Positions 44,001-51,849 of a DNA stretch of 59,219 bases are shown here, piece by piece. The stretch spans positions 1 through 59,219 of the forward strand of contig JAIPUR010000016.1 of NCBI GenBank assembly GCA_020055655.1, written 5' to 3'. The notes under the pieces were generated by a model. The model was not told where the DNA came from. It made no database searches and saw nothing but the letters and a program-made list of their open reading frames with translations. This DNA comes from Methanosarcinaceae archaeon (GTDB lineage Archaea; Halobacteriota; Methanosarcinia; Methanosarcinales; Methanosarcinaceae). Numbering within the stretch: position 1 is the stretch's first letter; each line of letters begins with the position of its first letter. A program made the translations under genes and the position numbers.

Positions 44001-47000
44001 ACCCAGATGTATTCTGTATTACTATCTTCTGCGTAGTATCCACGGCTGTCATTGCTTTTACTATAGACATGTCCCGAGGGGCTTGTAAGTATGAGGCTGA
44101 GATCATTACTGCTGTTTTCCCAGTCCAGCTGTACCTTAATATCATTGATGCTTTCATTGATCAGGAAGGTCTCACTGTACGAATCGTCAAAATAAGGTAT
44201 GTCCCATAAAAAATCATATGAGACATCGGTTAATTGGACCGAGCTGCTGCTCTGTGCCAGTACATGGGCCTGCCAGACTATCTCTATGTTCCTTACGGCA
44301 CCATCGTAACCTGAACCTTTAATAAGATGATAATAGTCATAGAATGACAGCTTGTTTGAAACGGGATTCAAAAGGCCACTCAGATCATACTGGTAATCTT
44401 CCCATTGCCTGTTGACACCTGTATTTGAGGACGGGATAAGTGTGAAGTTTTCTCCGTTGAGCTGTATGAGAGCCTCTCCGGCGCTTGCACCTCCGTAATT
44501 GGACCCTGCATCAAAAACCACATCAAAATCATATCCTTCAAACTGGAGAGTCACATTCTTTTCGCTCAGGGAACTGTTCATTTCCAATGTGTCATGGAAA
44601 GCATGATCATAAGGGGTAAAACCATCCGTGCCAAACTCAACATCTACCGCGTCGTAATCACTCAGCTCCTGGGCAATACTCGCATATATGGTCTTGAGTT
44701 CGGAACTTGTCGGTGCATTGTAGTATTTACCACCGGTTTCAGCTGCGATGTACTGCAGAAGGGATTCGTCAAGGTTGTTTCCAAGACCTATTGTATAAAT
44801 TGTAATTCCATTGGCAAGAGCATCGTTAATTGCATTATCACCACGTTGATCTTCACCTGCATTGGTATTACCATCAGTCAGGACAATCATCGCCTTTTTG
44901 GAACTCAAGCGGCCATTGTCGATCAAAATATCATTTGCATCTCCCATGCCTTCACCCATTGCAGTTGAACCACCATCCTGTATAGAATCAATGGACGTGT
45001 GTGCAAGAGTATTGTTTGAATATGAATTAAGATGGGTCAGGCCCAGATCAGTAGAACTGGATCCTGCAAAAGAAACAAGTCCAACCTGTGCATTTGATGT
45101 AAGGTGGTCAACAAAACTTTTGGCCGCGGTCTTTGCGTCGGATATTGGCGTTCCTGACATACTTCCGGAACGGTCCATTACAAGAACAACATCTAGAGGT
45201 TCCCCTGCATAGTAATCAGGATCCATACTCCCGGAGCGGTCAAGGACAAGCATGGCACTTGCTGTAGGTCTTACTATAGGCAACTCACCTTCCACCGAGA
45301 TAACAGTGGTAACGTTTACAACAGAGCCGGTGTCTATAGTTGGCGGTTCTACAAAAAAAGATACGCTCAGGAACGGTTCATCCTTTACTGTAACATTCGC
45401 CTGTATTGTCATATTGTCTGTGGTAGCTATAATGCTTGTATTGCCTGAAACATTACCTGTGAATGTGGCATATAACCTGCCATCAGCACCTGTTGATGCA
45501 TTGATATGATCTGTAGCACCAATGCCATCGACTCTCAGTGTACCTGTACTTGTGTTAGTGTTGTTGAGTACTATGGGAATATCTGGTAGTGCATGACCCC
45601 ACTGGTCTAGGGCAACTACAGTTATTGTGGAATTATGATTACCGTCCAGGGAATTATCCAATACAGCGTTTGGAATAGCATACATGTCGATGGAATCAAG
45701 CACATCGGCTGTGAAATTCAGGGTGGTGGAGTTAATAAAAGAAGTGTATCCGGATTCATTTCTGAAAGTGGCCGTTACTGGGACAGATTCAACGTAGGGA
45801 GTAGGACCTACTTTAGTAGTCGCCTGTCCCATGTAATTCAAAGGCATCAGTATAGAGCTTGTTGGTGTTGTGAACCTGACCTGTTTACCAATGGAGCTTG
45901 TAAGAGGCACGACGGGATTTAGGAACTGATCCACCGGTTGCGCTGATAATGTGTAATAATCAATATTATTGGCGATCGCAGCTGCAGGGAATTTATTCAG
46001 GAAGAATTTATCAATATTGTCGGCAATGCCACTTATAGTTATATTATGCTGCAGAGAACTGTTTGCAACACTAATTCCTATAATATTGTTGCCTGACCTC
46101 TTGTCTGTGGTAAATGAATTGCTGAGCTGACCATAGATATCTGTAAGTCCACTGGCATGACTTACGTAAGCTGAATCATATGCAACCGGGCTATTAGAGA
46201 CTGTGTTATCAGGAGAGCTTACATTGAAAAGTACCATGGCGTTTTCTATTGGATTTGAATACCGGTCATATACTATGACATTCAGGTTCGAACTTGTGTT
46301 GACAGTATAATCCGCATTATAGGAGATCCTCATCAGGTCCGGTGGAGCAGGATCGATGCTGAGGACTGTACTATTGCTAAATGATGCGGCGCTTGAATCA
46401 ATATAGATAGTTCCTGCGATTGTGGAATTGATATGAAGTACTCCGTAATCGTAAGGAGCACTAAGATAGCTGGTATCATAGGACGTTTTGTTTGTTTCTA
46501 AAAGTACTTTGTTGCCGGCATAAAGAGGTATATCCACATCATGAAGCAGGGATCCGAAAATGTCCTTTACCCTGACATTAACTGAAATTAACTCGCTTGT
46601 GTTGGTATTTCCATATATGTCATGTGGATAGAATGTAATATTGGTCACGTTGCCTGCTATATTTACAGACTTGTTGGCATATACAGAATATGAGCTGGTC
46701 TCAAGAGGATGGATTGTTCCGTTTGTCAGTACATATGAGTCTCCTGAACTTACATTCAGATGTGCGCTACCGGCAATTGTTGAGTTAAGCAGGACCTCTG
46801 CAATGCCTGATGCATTGCTTAAGGCAGATGAAGAACTCAACACTCCAAGATCAGTTGTAAAATTGACCAGTGTATTATTTATGGGCGTTGAATTTCCGGC
46901 ATAAGTGACAAGCACAGTGATATTGGCAGGAGTACCTGCACTACTTTCAAAATCCGGATCTAGTGAATCAATATCAACCGCCATGGCAGACATTGTCAAC

Positions 47001-47047
47001 AAAATAAGTATCGAAGAAATGTATATTAACCTTTTAAAGAATTCCAT
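41090..47047 (-). CDS. Giant secreted VWA/Ig-like/Trp-repeat surface protein
   Basis: About 1985 residues with a signal peptide (about 1-23, ending SAMA). Order seen: several Ig/invasin-like modules (to about 590); two MIDAS-like DRSGSM motifs at 603 and 625; a full VWA domain following the second (IVLTDGNTNAG, TIGLGNNLDES); P-domain/PPC-like beta modules (about 900-1200); at least six WDGxSW-type repeats (about 1210-1590), likely a beta-propeller; the remainder of a second VWA (TADGLTAIDEGL, ILIMSDGMDNAG, YTVGFGNDES, about 1625-1750); a beta tail ending without a membrane helix or sorting signal. ATG at 47047 has GAGGT 6 bases upstream. It is convergent with operon B and may be a pilus-linked adhesin (inference). 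Confidence 0.88.
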   Translation of the reverse strand: MEFFKRLIYISSILILLTMSAMAVDIDSLDPDFESSAGTPANITVLVTYAGNSTPINNTLVNFTTDLGVLSSSSALSNASGIAEVLLNSTIAGSAHLNVSSGDSYVLTNGTIHPLETSSYSVYANKSVNIAGNVTNITFYPHDIYGNTNTSELISVNVRVKDIFGSLLHDVDIPLYAGNKVLLETNKTSYDTSYLSAPYDYGVLHINSTIAGTIYIDSSAASFSNSTVLSIDPAPPDLMRISYNADYTVNTSSNLNVIVYDRYSNPIENAMVLFNVSSPDNTVSNSPVAYDSAYVSHASGLTDIYGQLSNSFTTDKRSGNNIIGISVANSSLQHNITISGIADNIDKFFLNKFPAAAIANNIDYYTLSAQPVDQFLNPVVPLTSSIGKQVRFTTPTSSILMPLNYMGQATTKVGPTPYVESVPVTATFRNESGYTSFINSTTLNFTADVLDSIDMYAIPNAVLDNSLDGNHNSTITVVALDQWGHALPDIPIVLNNTNTSTGTLRVDGIGATDHINASTGADGRLYATFTGNVSGNTSIIATTDNMTIQANVTVKDEPFLSVSFFVEPPTIDTGSVVNVTTVISVEGELPIVRPTASAMLVLDRSGSMDPDYYAGEPLDVVLVMDRSGSMSGTPISDAKTAAKSFVDHLTSNAQVGLVSFAGSSSTDLGLTHLNSYSNNTLAHTSIDSIQDGGSTAMGEGMGDANDILIDNGRLSSKKAMIVLTDGNTNAGEDQRGDNAINDALANGITIYTIGLGNNLDESLLQYIAAETGGKYYNAPTSSELKTIYASIAQELSDYDAVDVEFGTDGFTPYDHAFHDTLEMNSSLSEKNVTLQFEGYDFDVVFDAGSNYGGASAGEALIQLNGENFTLIPSSNTGVNRQWEDYQYDLSGLLNPVSNKLSFYDYYHLIKGSGYDGAVRNIEIVWQAHVLAQSSSSVQLTDVSYDFLWDIPYFDDSYSETFLINESINDIKVQLDWENSSNDLSLILTSPSGHVYSKSNDSRGYYAEDSNTEYIWVRPVFTTYPEDDVDTVEMGNWTVDVMGFGEGTEDFTITTYIDKKSATQLSSHAFMTSFDEERGDKAGMAIYSFEGEELSNTQSSYVLDNSTWLGYFTAQEDGYYTFDVSWSDASQLDASLYDGADLVASSNGSTGIEVSKTLVSGETYHIDISKSPGSMEDTYFTIDVSKTILDNVMAAYFDTSGDGSTPKYRLLEEGASWSAEKYAEHTGGWPYLVELESNPLNSEIILCTGNDFFDLKAQVWDGEDWGDIYVLSENLGSKPHIDTSVDYYTRNFDIEYEQTSGDALAVYMDTSVSNNTPLYSLWDGSSWNNGTAIEGFNSTGNGSSVEWIELAADPGSDDMVLMSLDSEGKIYGSVWDGSSWDEFVELATNASQDGFQCFDVVYEQDSGRAMVSWYDQSGSVNYRIWNGDNLWKSENTLYASTEHVYWIKMAGRPGSDELLLATQDEHHDVHVTAWDGNSWETPLEVGTNVYEANRRSVDVAFESSSGEGIVVWGDRSRISKYRTWDGSTWSPEASANNLGSGYTRWVQMRPLPESDEIFLMTSDGGHDINVQKWDGSSWVYIFEMEVNSKRYFESFDLVIDDKDNTVTYPDVQWNQWTAKAASTFENDSLVHLESVIDSITADGLTAIDEGLHVANNELSSSEDNSTILIMSDGMDNAGYHSLLEEAYRAKGNNSVIYTVGFGNDESEVDPMLEEIADITGGEYYFAPNSSVLKDIFRGIAADITNFSASGTAMNIDIPKDYVSQLSIAEASYISGSSNSTVGNESYFETPTSPPTANAEPAVSEYSDRKRLQWYLPNLGSGDKWGLWYQLKLEGAGYIPIILPTSSVTYTDLESELVTVTVPSVGGASLGGVGANFTIPPLGSLTLDPEDRIMLIDNKTSINVTVKGLNGSLTGAYVHLYTNVGYFNNYSNPVNISVVGSNSVNFSSAVAGKAYITGYAYNVNNVSDVLVASETLVVRPKGMISIS

Positions 47048-47261
47048 GACCATACCTCAAGCTCACCCAGGAGTGTAAACAAGCATTTTGATTTAAATAT
47101 TAAGACCATTGAGTATGTATTATAGATATATAATTGCAAATATAAATTACTTGTTATACAATATTCACGTAAATTACGCATTATATAAAAAAGTACAAAA
47201 CTATTTACAGAAAAACTTAAATTTGGCACGCCCATTATCAAATCTCATCAAGGTGATATTT

Positions 47262-47693
47262 ATGAAGAAAACAATTATGGAAACCAATAAAGGAACCATT
47301 ATCCTGGAAATGTTCGAGAAGGATGCTCCAAAAACAGTGGCAAATTTTGAAAAACTTGCAAATGATGAATTTTATGATGGACTCACATTCCACAGAGTCA
47401 TATCAGATTTCGTTATTCAGGGAGGATGTCCAAAGGGAGACGGCACCGGTGGACCAGGATACTCAATTAAATGTGAAACAAAGGGAAATCCACGCAAACA
47501 TGAAACCGGCACAATGTCAATGGCCCATGCAGGCAAGGACACCGGTGGAAGCCAGTTCTTTATTACACACTCACCGCAGCCACACCTTGATGGCGTACAC
47601 ACTGTATTTGGCCAGGTAATTGAGGGAATGGATGTCGTCAATAAGATCAAGCCAAGAGACGTCATGAAAAAGGTAAGAGTTGTAGAAGAATAA
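47262..47693 (+). CDS. Peptidyl-prolyl cis-trans isomerase (cyclophilin)
   Basis: A 143-residue cytoplasmic cyclophilin catalysing proline isomerisation during folding. The active-site sequences [37 protein letters not shown] and [11 protein letters not shown] are all intact. ATG at 47262 has AGGTGATATTT directly upstream; the open frame continues 51 codons 5' but through promoter-like AT-rich sequence. Monocistronic, ending in a hairpin. Confidence 0.94.
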   Translation: MKKTIMETNKGTIILEMFEKDAPKTVANFEKLANDEFYDGLTFHRVISDFVIQGGCPKGDGTGGPGYSIKCETKGNPRKHETGTMSMAHAGKDTGGSQFFITHSPQPHLDGVHTVFGQVIEGMDVVNKIKPRDVMKKVRVVEE

Positions 47694-47704
47694 CTTTTTT
47701 GTTT

Positions 47705-47725
47705 TAGCAGCTTTTTGGGCTGCTA
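47705..47725 (+). terminator. Terminator of the cyclophilin gene
   Basis: TAGCAGC and GCTGCTA form a 7-bp stem, followed within 7 bases by a T6 run. Confidence 0.7.
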
Positions 47726-47857
47726 CTCTCTTTTTTAAGATACATTATTAAGCTGCTGACCTCATTTTGTATTAAGACCTGAGTATTCATTTGAAATACC
47801 CTTAACTTAACAGTATCCCTATCAGCAAAATTACTTATATCTGAAGAAAGAATTTTA

Positions 47858-47883
47858 GCGTTATGTAGCAGAGAACATAACGC
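47858..47883 (+). promoter_or_regulatory. ModE-like operator upstream of modA
   Basis: GCGTTATGT and ACATAACGC are perfect 9-bp inverted halves around an 8-base spacer. The CGTTAT/ATAACG core resembles known molybdate-responsive ModE boxes. A TATA-like TTACTTATAT lies about 20 bases upstream, so a bound dimer would cover the transcription start and repress modABC when molybdate is plentiful (inference). ModE itself is not in this window. Confidence 0.65.
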
Positions 47884-47939
47884 GAAGATAATTGATTCTA
47901 CTTTAACTTCGGCTGACTGCATTCAGGAAGGCATTAATC

Positions 47940-48764
47940 ATGACATTTAACAAAAAAATGATTCTGGCGATTGCAGCTATACTTGCGCTTGTTGTTTTTC
48001 TAAGCGGCTGCACAGACACAAATGCAGGTGAAGACTTAGAGACCAATATAAATACCGATAGTGGTTCTGATGAAGTGACAAGCATTACAGTATCTGCAGC
48101 AGCGAGCCTTACAGAAGCGTTTACAGAACTGGGAACTGTTTTTGAAGATGAGAATCCCGGCATCGATGTGAACTACAACTTTGCAGGTTCAGGAACACTC
48201 AGGATGCAGATAGAAGGTGGTGCACCTATTGACGTGTTCGCATCAGCATCACAGAGCCATATGAATATATTAAGTAATCAGTCCCTTATTGTTGAAGACT
48301 CAAGAGAGGACTTCGCATCAAACTCAATTGTACTGATAACACCATTTGACAGTGAACTGGATATTACCGACGCTGAAGATCTTCTGTCAGATGATGTTAA
48401 AACAATAAGCATCGGAAATCCACAAACCGCACCTGTTGGAAAATACACAGTTGAAGCACTGGAAGAAGCAAGCCTCTGGGAAGAACTTCAGCCCAAGACA
48501 CTGCTTGCAGATGACGTGAAGCAGGTGCTTGTATACGTTGAAAGAGGAGAGGTTGATGCAGGATTTGCCTACAGCACAGATGCGGCAACAGCAGATGAAG
48601 GAACAATTGAAGTAAAAGCAAGCATTCCAACTGTAACCCCGATCAGCTATCCAATAGCAGTAGTCGAATCATCCCAACATCAGGATGAAGCTCAGACATT
48701 TGTTGACTTTGTCACATCTGAAGAAGGAATGGCAATCCTCGATTCCTACGGATTCACAGCTTAA
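47940..48764 (+). CDS. modA: Molybdate ABC transporter substrate-binding lipoprotein
   Basis: Extracellular binding protein for molybdate/tungstate. Signal with lipobox FLSGC (Cys about 23), an acidic linker, then the ModA fold: ITVSAAASLTEAFTEL, YNFAGSGTLRMQIEGGAPIDVFASAS, IGNPQTAPVGKYT and VERGEVDAGFAYSTDA. Length 274 fits. First gene of modABC, behind a ModE-like palindrome. Molybdate serves formylmethanofuran dehydrogenase in methanogens. Confidence 0.94.
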   Translation: MTFNKKMILAIAAILALVVFLSGCTDTNAGEDLETNINTDSGSDEVTSITVSAAASLTEAFTELGTVFEDENPGIDVNYNFAGSGTLRMQIEGGAPIDVFASASQSHMNILSNQSLIVEDSREDFASNSIVLITPFDSELDITDAEDLLSDDVKTISIGNPQTAPVGKYTVEALEEASLWEELQPKTLLADDVKQVLVYVERGEVDAGFAYSTDAATADEGTIEVKASIPTVTPISYPIAVVESSQHQDEAQTFVDFVTSEEGMAILDSYGFTA

Positions 48765-48778
48765 AAGCAAAATAGATA

Positions 48779-49447
48779 ATGTTCGACCAGATTGGATTCC
48801 CCCTGTTGATCACCCTGAAGATCGCGGGCCTGTCCACATTAATTGTGGCGATAACAGGCATGTTGATATCATACATACTTGCAAGACGTGAGTTCCATGG
48901 GAAATGGCTGGCCGACATTATTGTTACTTTACCCCTTGTGCTCCCACCCACAGTAACAGGTTACCTTCTGGTAGTTCTGCTTGGGAAAAAAGGAATCCTG
49001 GGGAGCATATTATACAATCTCACAGGATGGACAATAGTATTCACCTGGCAGGCAGCAGTAATTGCAGCTTTTGTCGTATCCCTGCCGCTAATGGTAAAAA
49101 CCACCACCGCAGCAATTGAAGCTGTGGACAGGGAATATGAATATGCGGCTTTCACCCTTGGAAGAAAAGAACTGGATACTGCGCTTTTCATAACACTCCC
49201 ACTTGCCAAAAAAGGTATTCTTGCCGGAATAGTCCTCAGTTTTGCAAGGGCAGTCGGAGAGTTTGGTGCAACACTTATGTTTGCCGGCAACATTCCCGGA
49301 AGAACAAACACAATGTCAATTTCAATTTACAGCGCATTCCAGTCAGGAAACAACGATCTTGCTAACATGCTGGTGATCATACTGATACTAATGTCCCTGC
49401 TTTCAATGGCAATAACTGCAAAGATTATCAATAACTGGAAAATATGA
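48779..49447 (+). CDS. modB: Molybdate ABC transporter permease
   Basis: 222 residues with about five membrane helices. The EAA loop that docks the ATPase is EYAAFTLGRKELDTALFITLPLAKKGILAG, conserved in ModB. LPPTVTGYLLVVLLGKKG is also typical. It lies 14 bases after modA and 9 before modC. Confidence 0.94.
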   Translation: MFDQIGFPLLITLKIAGLSTLIVAITGMLISYILARREFHGKWLADIIVTLPLVLPPTVTGYLLVVLLGKKGILGSILYNLTGWTIVFTWQAAVIAAFVVSLPLMVKTTTAAIEAVDREYEYAAFTLGRKELDTALFITLPLAKKGILAGIVLSFARAVGEFGATLMFAGNIPGRTNTMSISIYSAFQSGNNDLANMLVIILILMSLLSMAITAKIINNWKI

Positions 49448-49456
49448 GGTGCTGCC

Positions 49457-50581
49457 ATGGGAATCAAAGTTGACTTCAGAAAACGTTACTTTAAAAAGAA
49501 GAGCGATAAGAGGAAAGGCAAAGACCCTGTTTTCGTGCTTGATGCACAGTTTGAGGCAGGAAACGAGCTGGTAGTACTCTTCGGTCGCTCCGGTTGCGGC
49601 AAGACAACTACCCTGCAATGTATATCAGGGCTGTTGAAACCCAATGGTGGGAAGATAATCGTTAATGATACGACCTATTTCAATTGCCACACCGATATCA
49701 ATCTCTCAGTACAGGAGCGGGGGCTGGGATATGTGTTCCAGAATTACGCTCTTTTTCCGCATATGGATGTGAAAAGGAACATTGCATACGGACTGAATGG
49801 CTGGCCTGAAGAAGACATGGATAAAAGAGTGGAAGAAATGCTTGACCTGCTCCACATAAAGGGATTAGAGGAAAATTACCCATCACAGCTTTCCGGTGGG
49901 CAGAAGCAGAGAGTGGCGCTTGCCCGGGCACTCGCACCAAAACCCGATATATTGTTACTTGACGAACCATTTTCAGCCCTGGACATGGTAGTGCGTATGA
50001 AACTGAGGGACAAGATCAAGGAGATCCAGAGGGAGCTTGGCATACCTGTGATATTCATTACCCACAACCATGTGGAAGCATTCACCATTGCTGACAGGAT
50101 TATCATCTTCCACAATGGCCGGGTTCAGCAGAACGGTACACCGGAGGAAGTTTTCTATCACCCAGAGAACAAGCATGTAGCCGAACTTGTGGGAGTGAAT
50201 AACATATTTGAAAATGCCAATATATTACAGGAAAATGATGCAGGTGAGACATTAATACTTCAAAGCGGAAAATTGAGAGTTGTGGTTAACAAATCGTGCC
50301 TAAAAGAGACTGATAGAACCTCATGGGGAATAAGGCCTGAAAATATTCGAATATTTCCAGCCGATAGCAATGAAGTTTCAGTCAAAGATGAAAATACGTT
50401 TGAAGCCAACGTGAAAAGTATTGTTAATAAAGGATCAAGTAAGATCATTGCTTTTGAACTTCAAGATCATCGAAATTTACTGACCGCAGAGATTTGGAAT
50501 CAATTCTTTGAAAACACCGATTTTGATATTGGTAATAGCTTTCTGGTAAAAATGCCAAGAGAGAAGATAGTTCTATTTTGA
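49457..50581 (+). CDS. modC: Molybdate ABC transporter ATP-binding protein
   Basis: 374 residues. Walker A GRSGCGKTT (about 40-48), Q-loop VFQNYALFPHM, signature LSGGQKQRVALARAL, Walker B ILLLDEPFSALD and His switch ITHN. The last ~130 residues after VELVGVNNIF form a regulatory TOBE-like domain that can bind oxyanion. GAGGTG precedes the ATG. A hairpin follows the gene. Confidence 0.93.
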   Translation: MGIKVDFRKRYFKKKSDKRKGKDPVFVLDAQFEAGNELVVLFGRSGCGKTTTLQCISGLLKPNGGKIIVNDTTYFNCHTDINLSVQERGLGYVFQNYALFPHMDVKRNIAYGLNGWPEEDMDKRVEEMLDLLHIKGLEENYPSQLSGGQKQRVALARALAPKPDILLLDEPFSALDMVVRMKLRDKIKEIQRELGIPVIFITHNHVEAFTIADRIIIFHNGRVQQNGTPEEVFYHPENKHVAELVGVNNIFENANILQENDAGETLILQSGKLRVVVNKSCLKETDRTSWGIRPENIRIFPADSNEVSVKDENTFEANVKSIVNKGSSKIIAFELQDHRNLLTAEIWNQFFENTDFDIGNSFLVKMPREKIVLF

Positions 50582-50616
50582 TCATCATTTTCAACCAATG
50601 TAAAATACTCATTTTT

Positions 50617-50633
50617 TGAGACTGTTGGTCTCA
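50617..50633 (+). terminator. Hairpin after modC
   Basis: TGAGAC and GTCTCA form a 6-bp stem with a 5-base loop, 36 bases after the stop; T-rich sequence follows. Confidence 0.5.
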
Positions 50634-50781
50634 TAAATGATTTTTTGGCAACATTTAAGTAGGCATTTCACCAAATTTTTTAGGATACTAGCCATCAATA
50701 TATTTAAATAACTTGTCATAAGTTCTCATATTAACTCATATTCTCGCATAATTAGATGAAACCCAAGAGGTGAAGAAATAC

Positions 50782-51327
50782 ATGATACTCCCAAACCCAT
50801 GGAAACAAGAACCAAAGATCAGTGATAAGGCATGGATATCTGAAACTGCCATTATTATAGGTGATGTCACTATTGGAGAGAATGTATTTGTGGCACATAA
50901 TGCGATAATAAGAGCAGATGAGCCAGGTTCATCCATTGTAATTGAGAATGACTGTAATATACAGGATAATGTTGTAATTCATGGACTTTCAAATTCAGAA
51001 GTGATAGTTAAGAAAAATACTTCCTTGGCTCACAGATGTACAGTACATGGCCCGTGCACCATCGGAGAAGGATGCTTCATAGGATTTGGAGCGGTTGTTT
51101 TTGACTGCACTATTGGGAATGATTCAGTGATCCTCCATAATGCAACCATCAGAAAAGTAGAGATACCCAATGGAAAAGTAGTGAACGATGGAAAAATAGT
51201 TACTGATCAGAAAGATGTGGAATTGCTTGAGGACATCAATAATGATCTGGTGAAATTCAAGGAAACAGTAATAAATGCTAACCTTGAACTCGTAGAAGGC
51301 TACAAAGACCTTGAATCTGAAAAATAA
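50782..51327 (+). CDS. Gamma-class carbonic anhydrase (CamH-like)
   Basis: 181 residues forming a left-handed beta-helix of hexapeptide repeats, then a C-terminal helix. Catalytic and metal residues of the Cam family are present: Arg and Asp in IIRADEP, Gln and His in NIQDNVVIHG, and two His in LAHRCTVHGPC. It lacks the acidic loop with the proton-shuttle Glu of Cam proper, and so is closer to CamH. It interconverts CO2 and bicarbonate. ATG at 50782 has GAGGTGA 9 bases upstream; an earlier GTG lies inside that site. TATA-like ATATATTTAAATA lies near 50699. Confidence 0.9.
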   Translation: MILPNPWKQEPKISDKAWISETAIIIGDVTIGENVFVAHNAIIRADEPGSSIVIENDCNIQDNVVIHGLSNSEVIVKKNTSLAHRCTVHGPCTIGEGCFIGFGAVVFDCTIGNDSVILHNATIRKVEIPNGKVVNDGKIVTDQKDVELLEDINNDLVKFKETVINANLELVEGYKDLESEK

Positions 51328-51330
51328 AAT

Positions 51331-51576
51331 TTAGAAATATTTGCCTTCCATTTTTTCCATAACCGTTTTCCAGGATCTGTCAAAACATATTTTCCATGTG
51401 GTTTTGGCGGGAGTCAGGCATTCAATTAATCCCTTAACCTCAAATTCCTTCAAAGCACGACTGATATTCTGAGTTGAGCCCTGGGTTTGATGGGCTATCT
51501 CAGAAGCCATGATTATTGAATTCTTATTCATATGTTCTACCAGAACAAGGCGCAGATCAACGCTTATTATCCACAT
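51331..51576 (-). CDS. Small winged-helix regulator
   Basis: 81 residues: an N-terminal helix, then a winged helix (ASEIAHQTQGSTQNISRALKEFEVKGLIEC followed by a wing ending KICF). The start is uncertain: the codons upstream of ATG 51576 continue a plausible helix (RRLIDELL) back to a stop, but no standard start codon is there, so either ATG 51576 is real or a rare start is used. The 3' end nearly touches that of the carbonic anhydrase (3-base gap, convergent). Target unknown. Confidence 0.65.
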   Translation of the reverse strand: MWIISVDLRLVLVEHMNKNSIIMASEIAHQTQGSTQNISRALKEFEVKGLIECLTPAKTTWKICFDRSWKTVMEKMEGKYF

Positions 51577-51849
51577 GAGAAGTTCATCAATGAGTCTTCG
51601 GTCATGATAGCATCAAATATTAAAGGAAACCTATAAGCCATGTATAACATTTTTTCATAAATAAGAATAAAGCCTATCCAAATATGTGTCCGGTTTTTTA
51701 GATTTTACAGAATATGGCATTAGGTAAAATAAACCTGATGTTTAAAGAAAAGAAATCACAACACATTATAAGGAAATATAGCATCCCCAAAAAGAATAAT
51801 ACCCTCCAGAATAATAATACAGAAATATTAAAAAAAATAATTCATTTTC

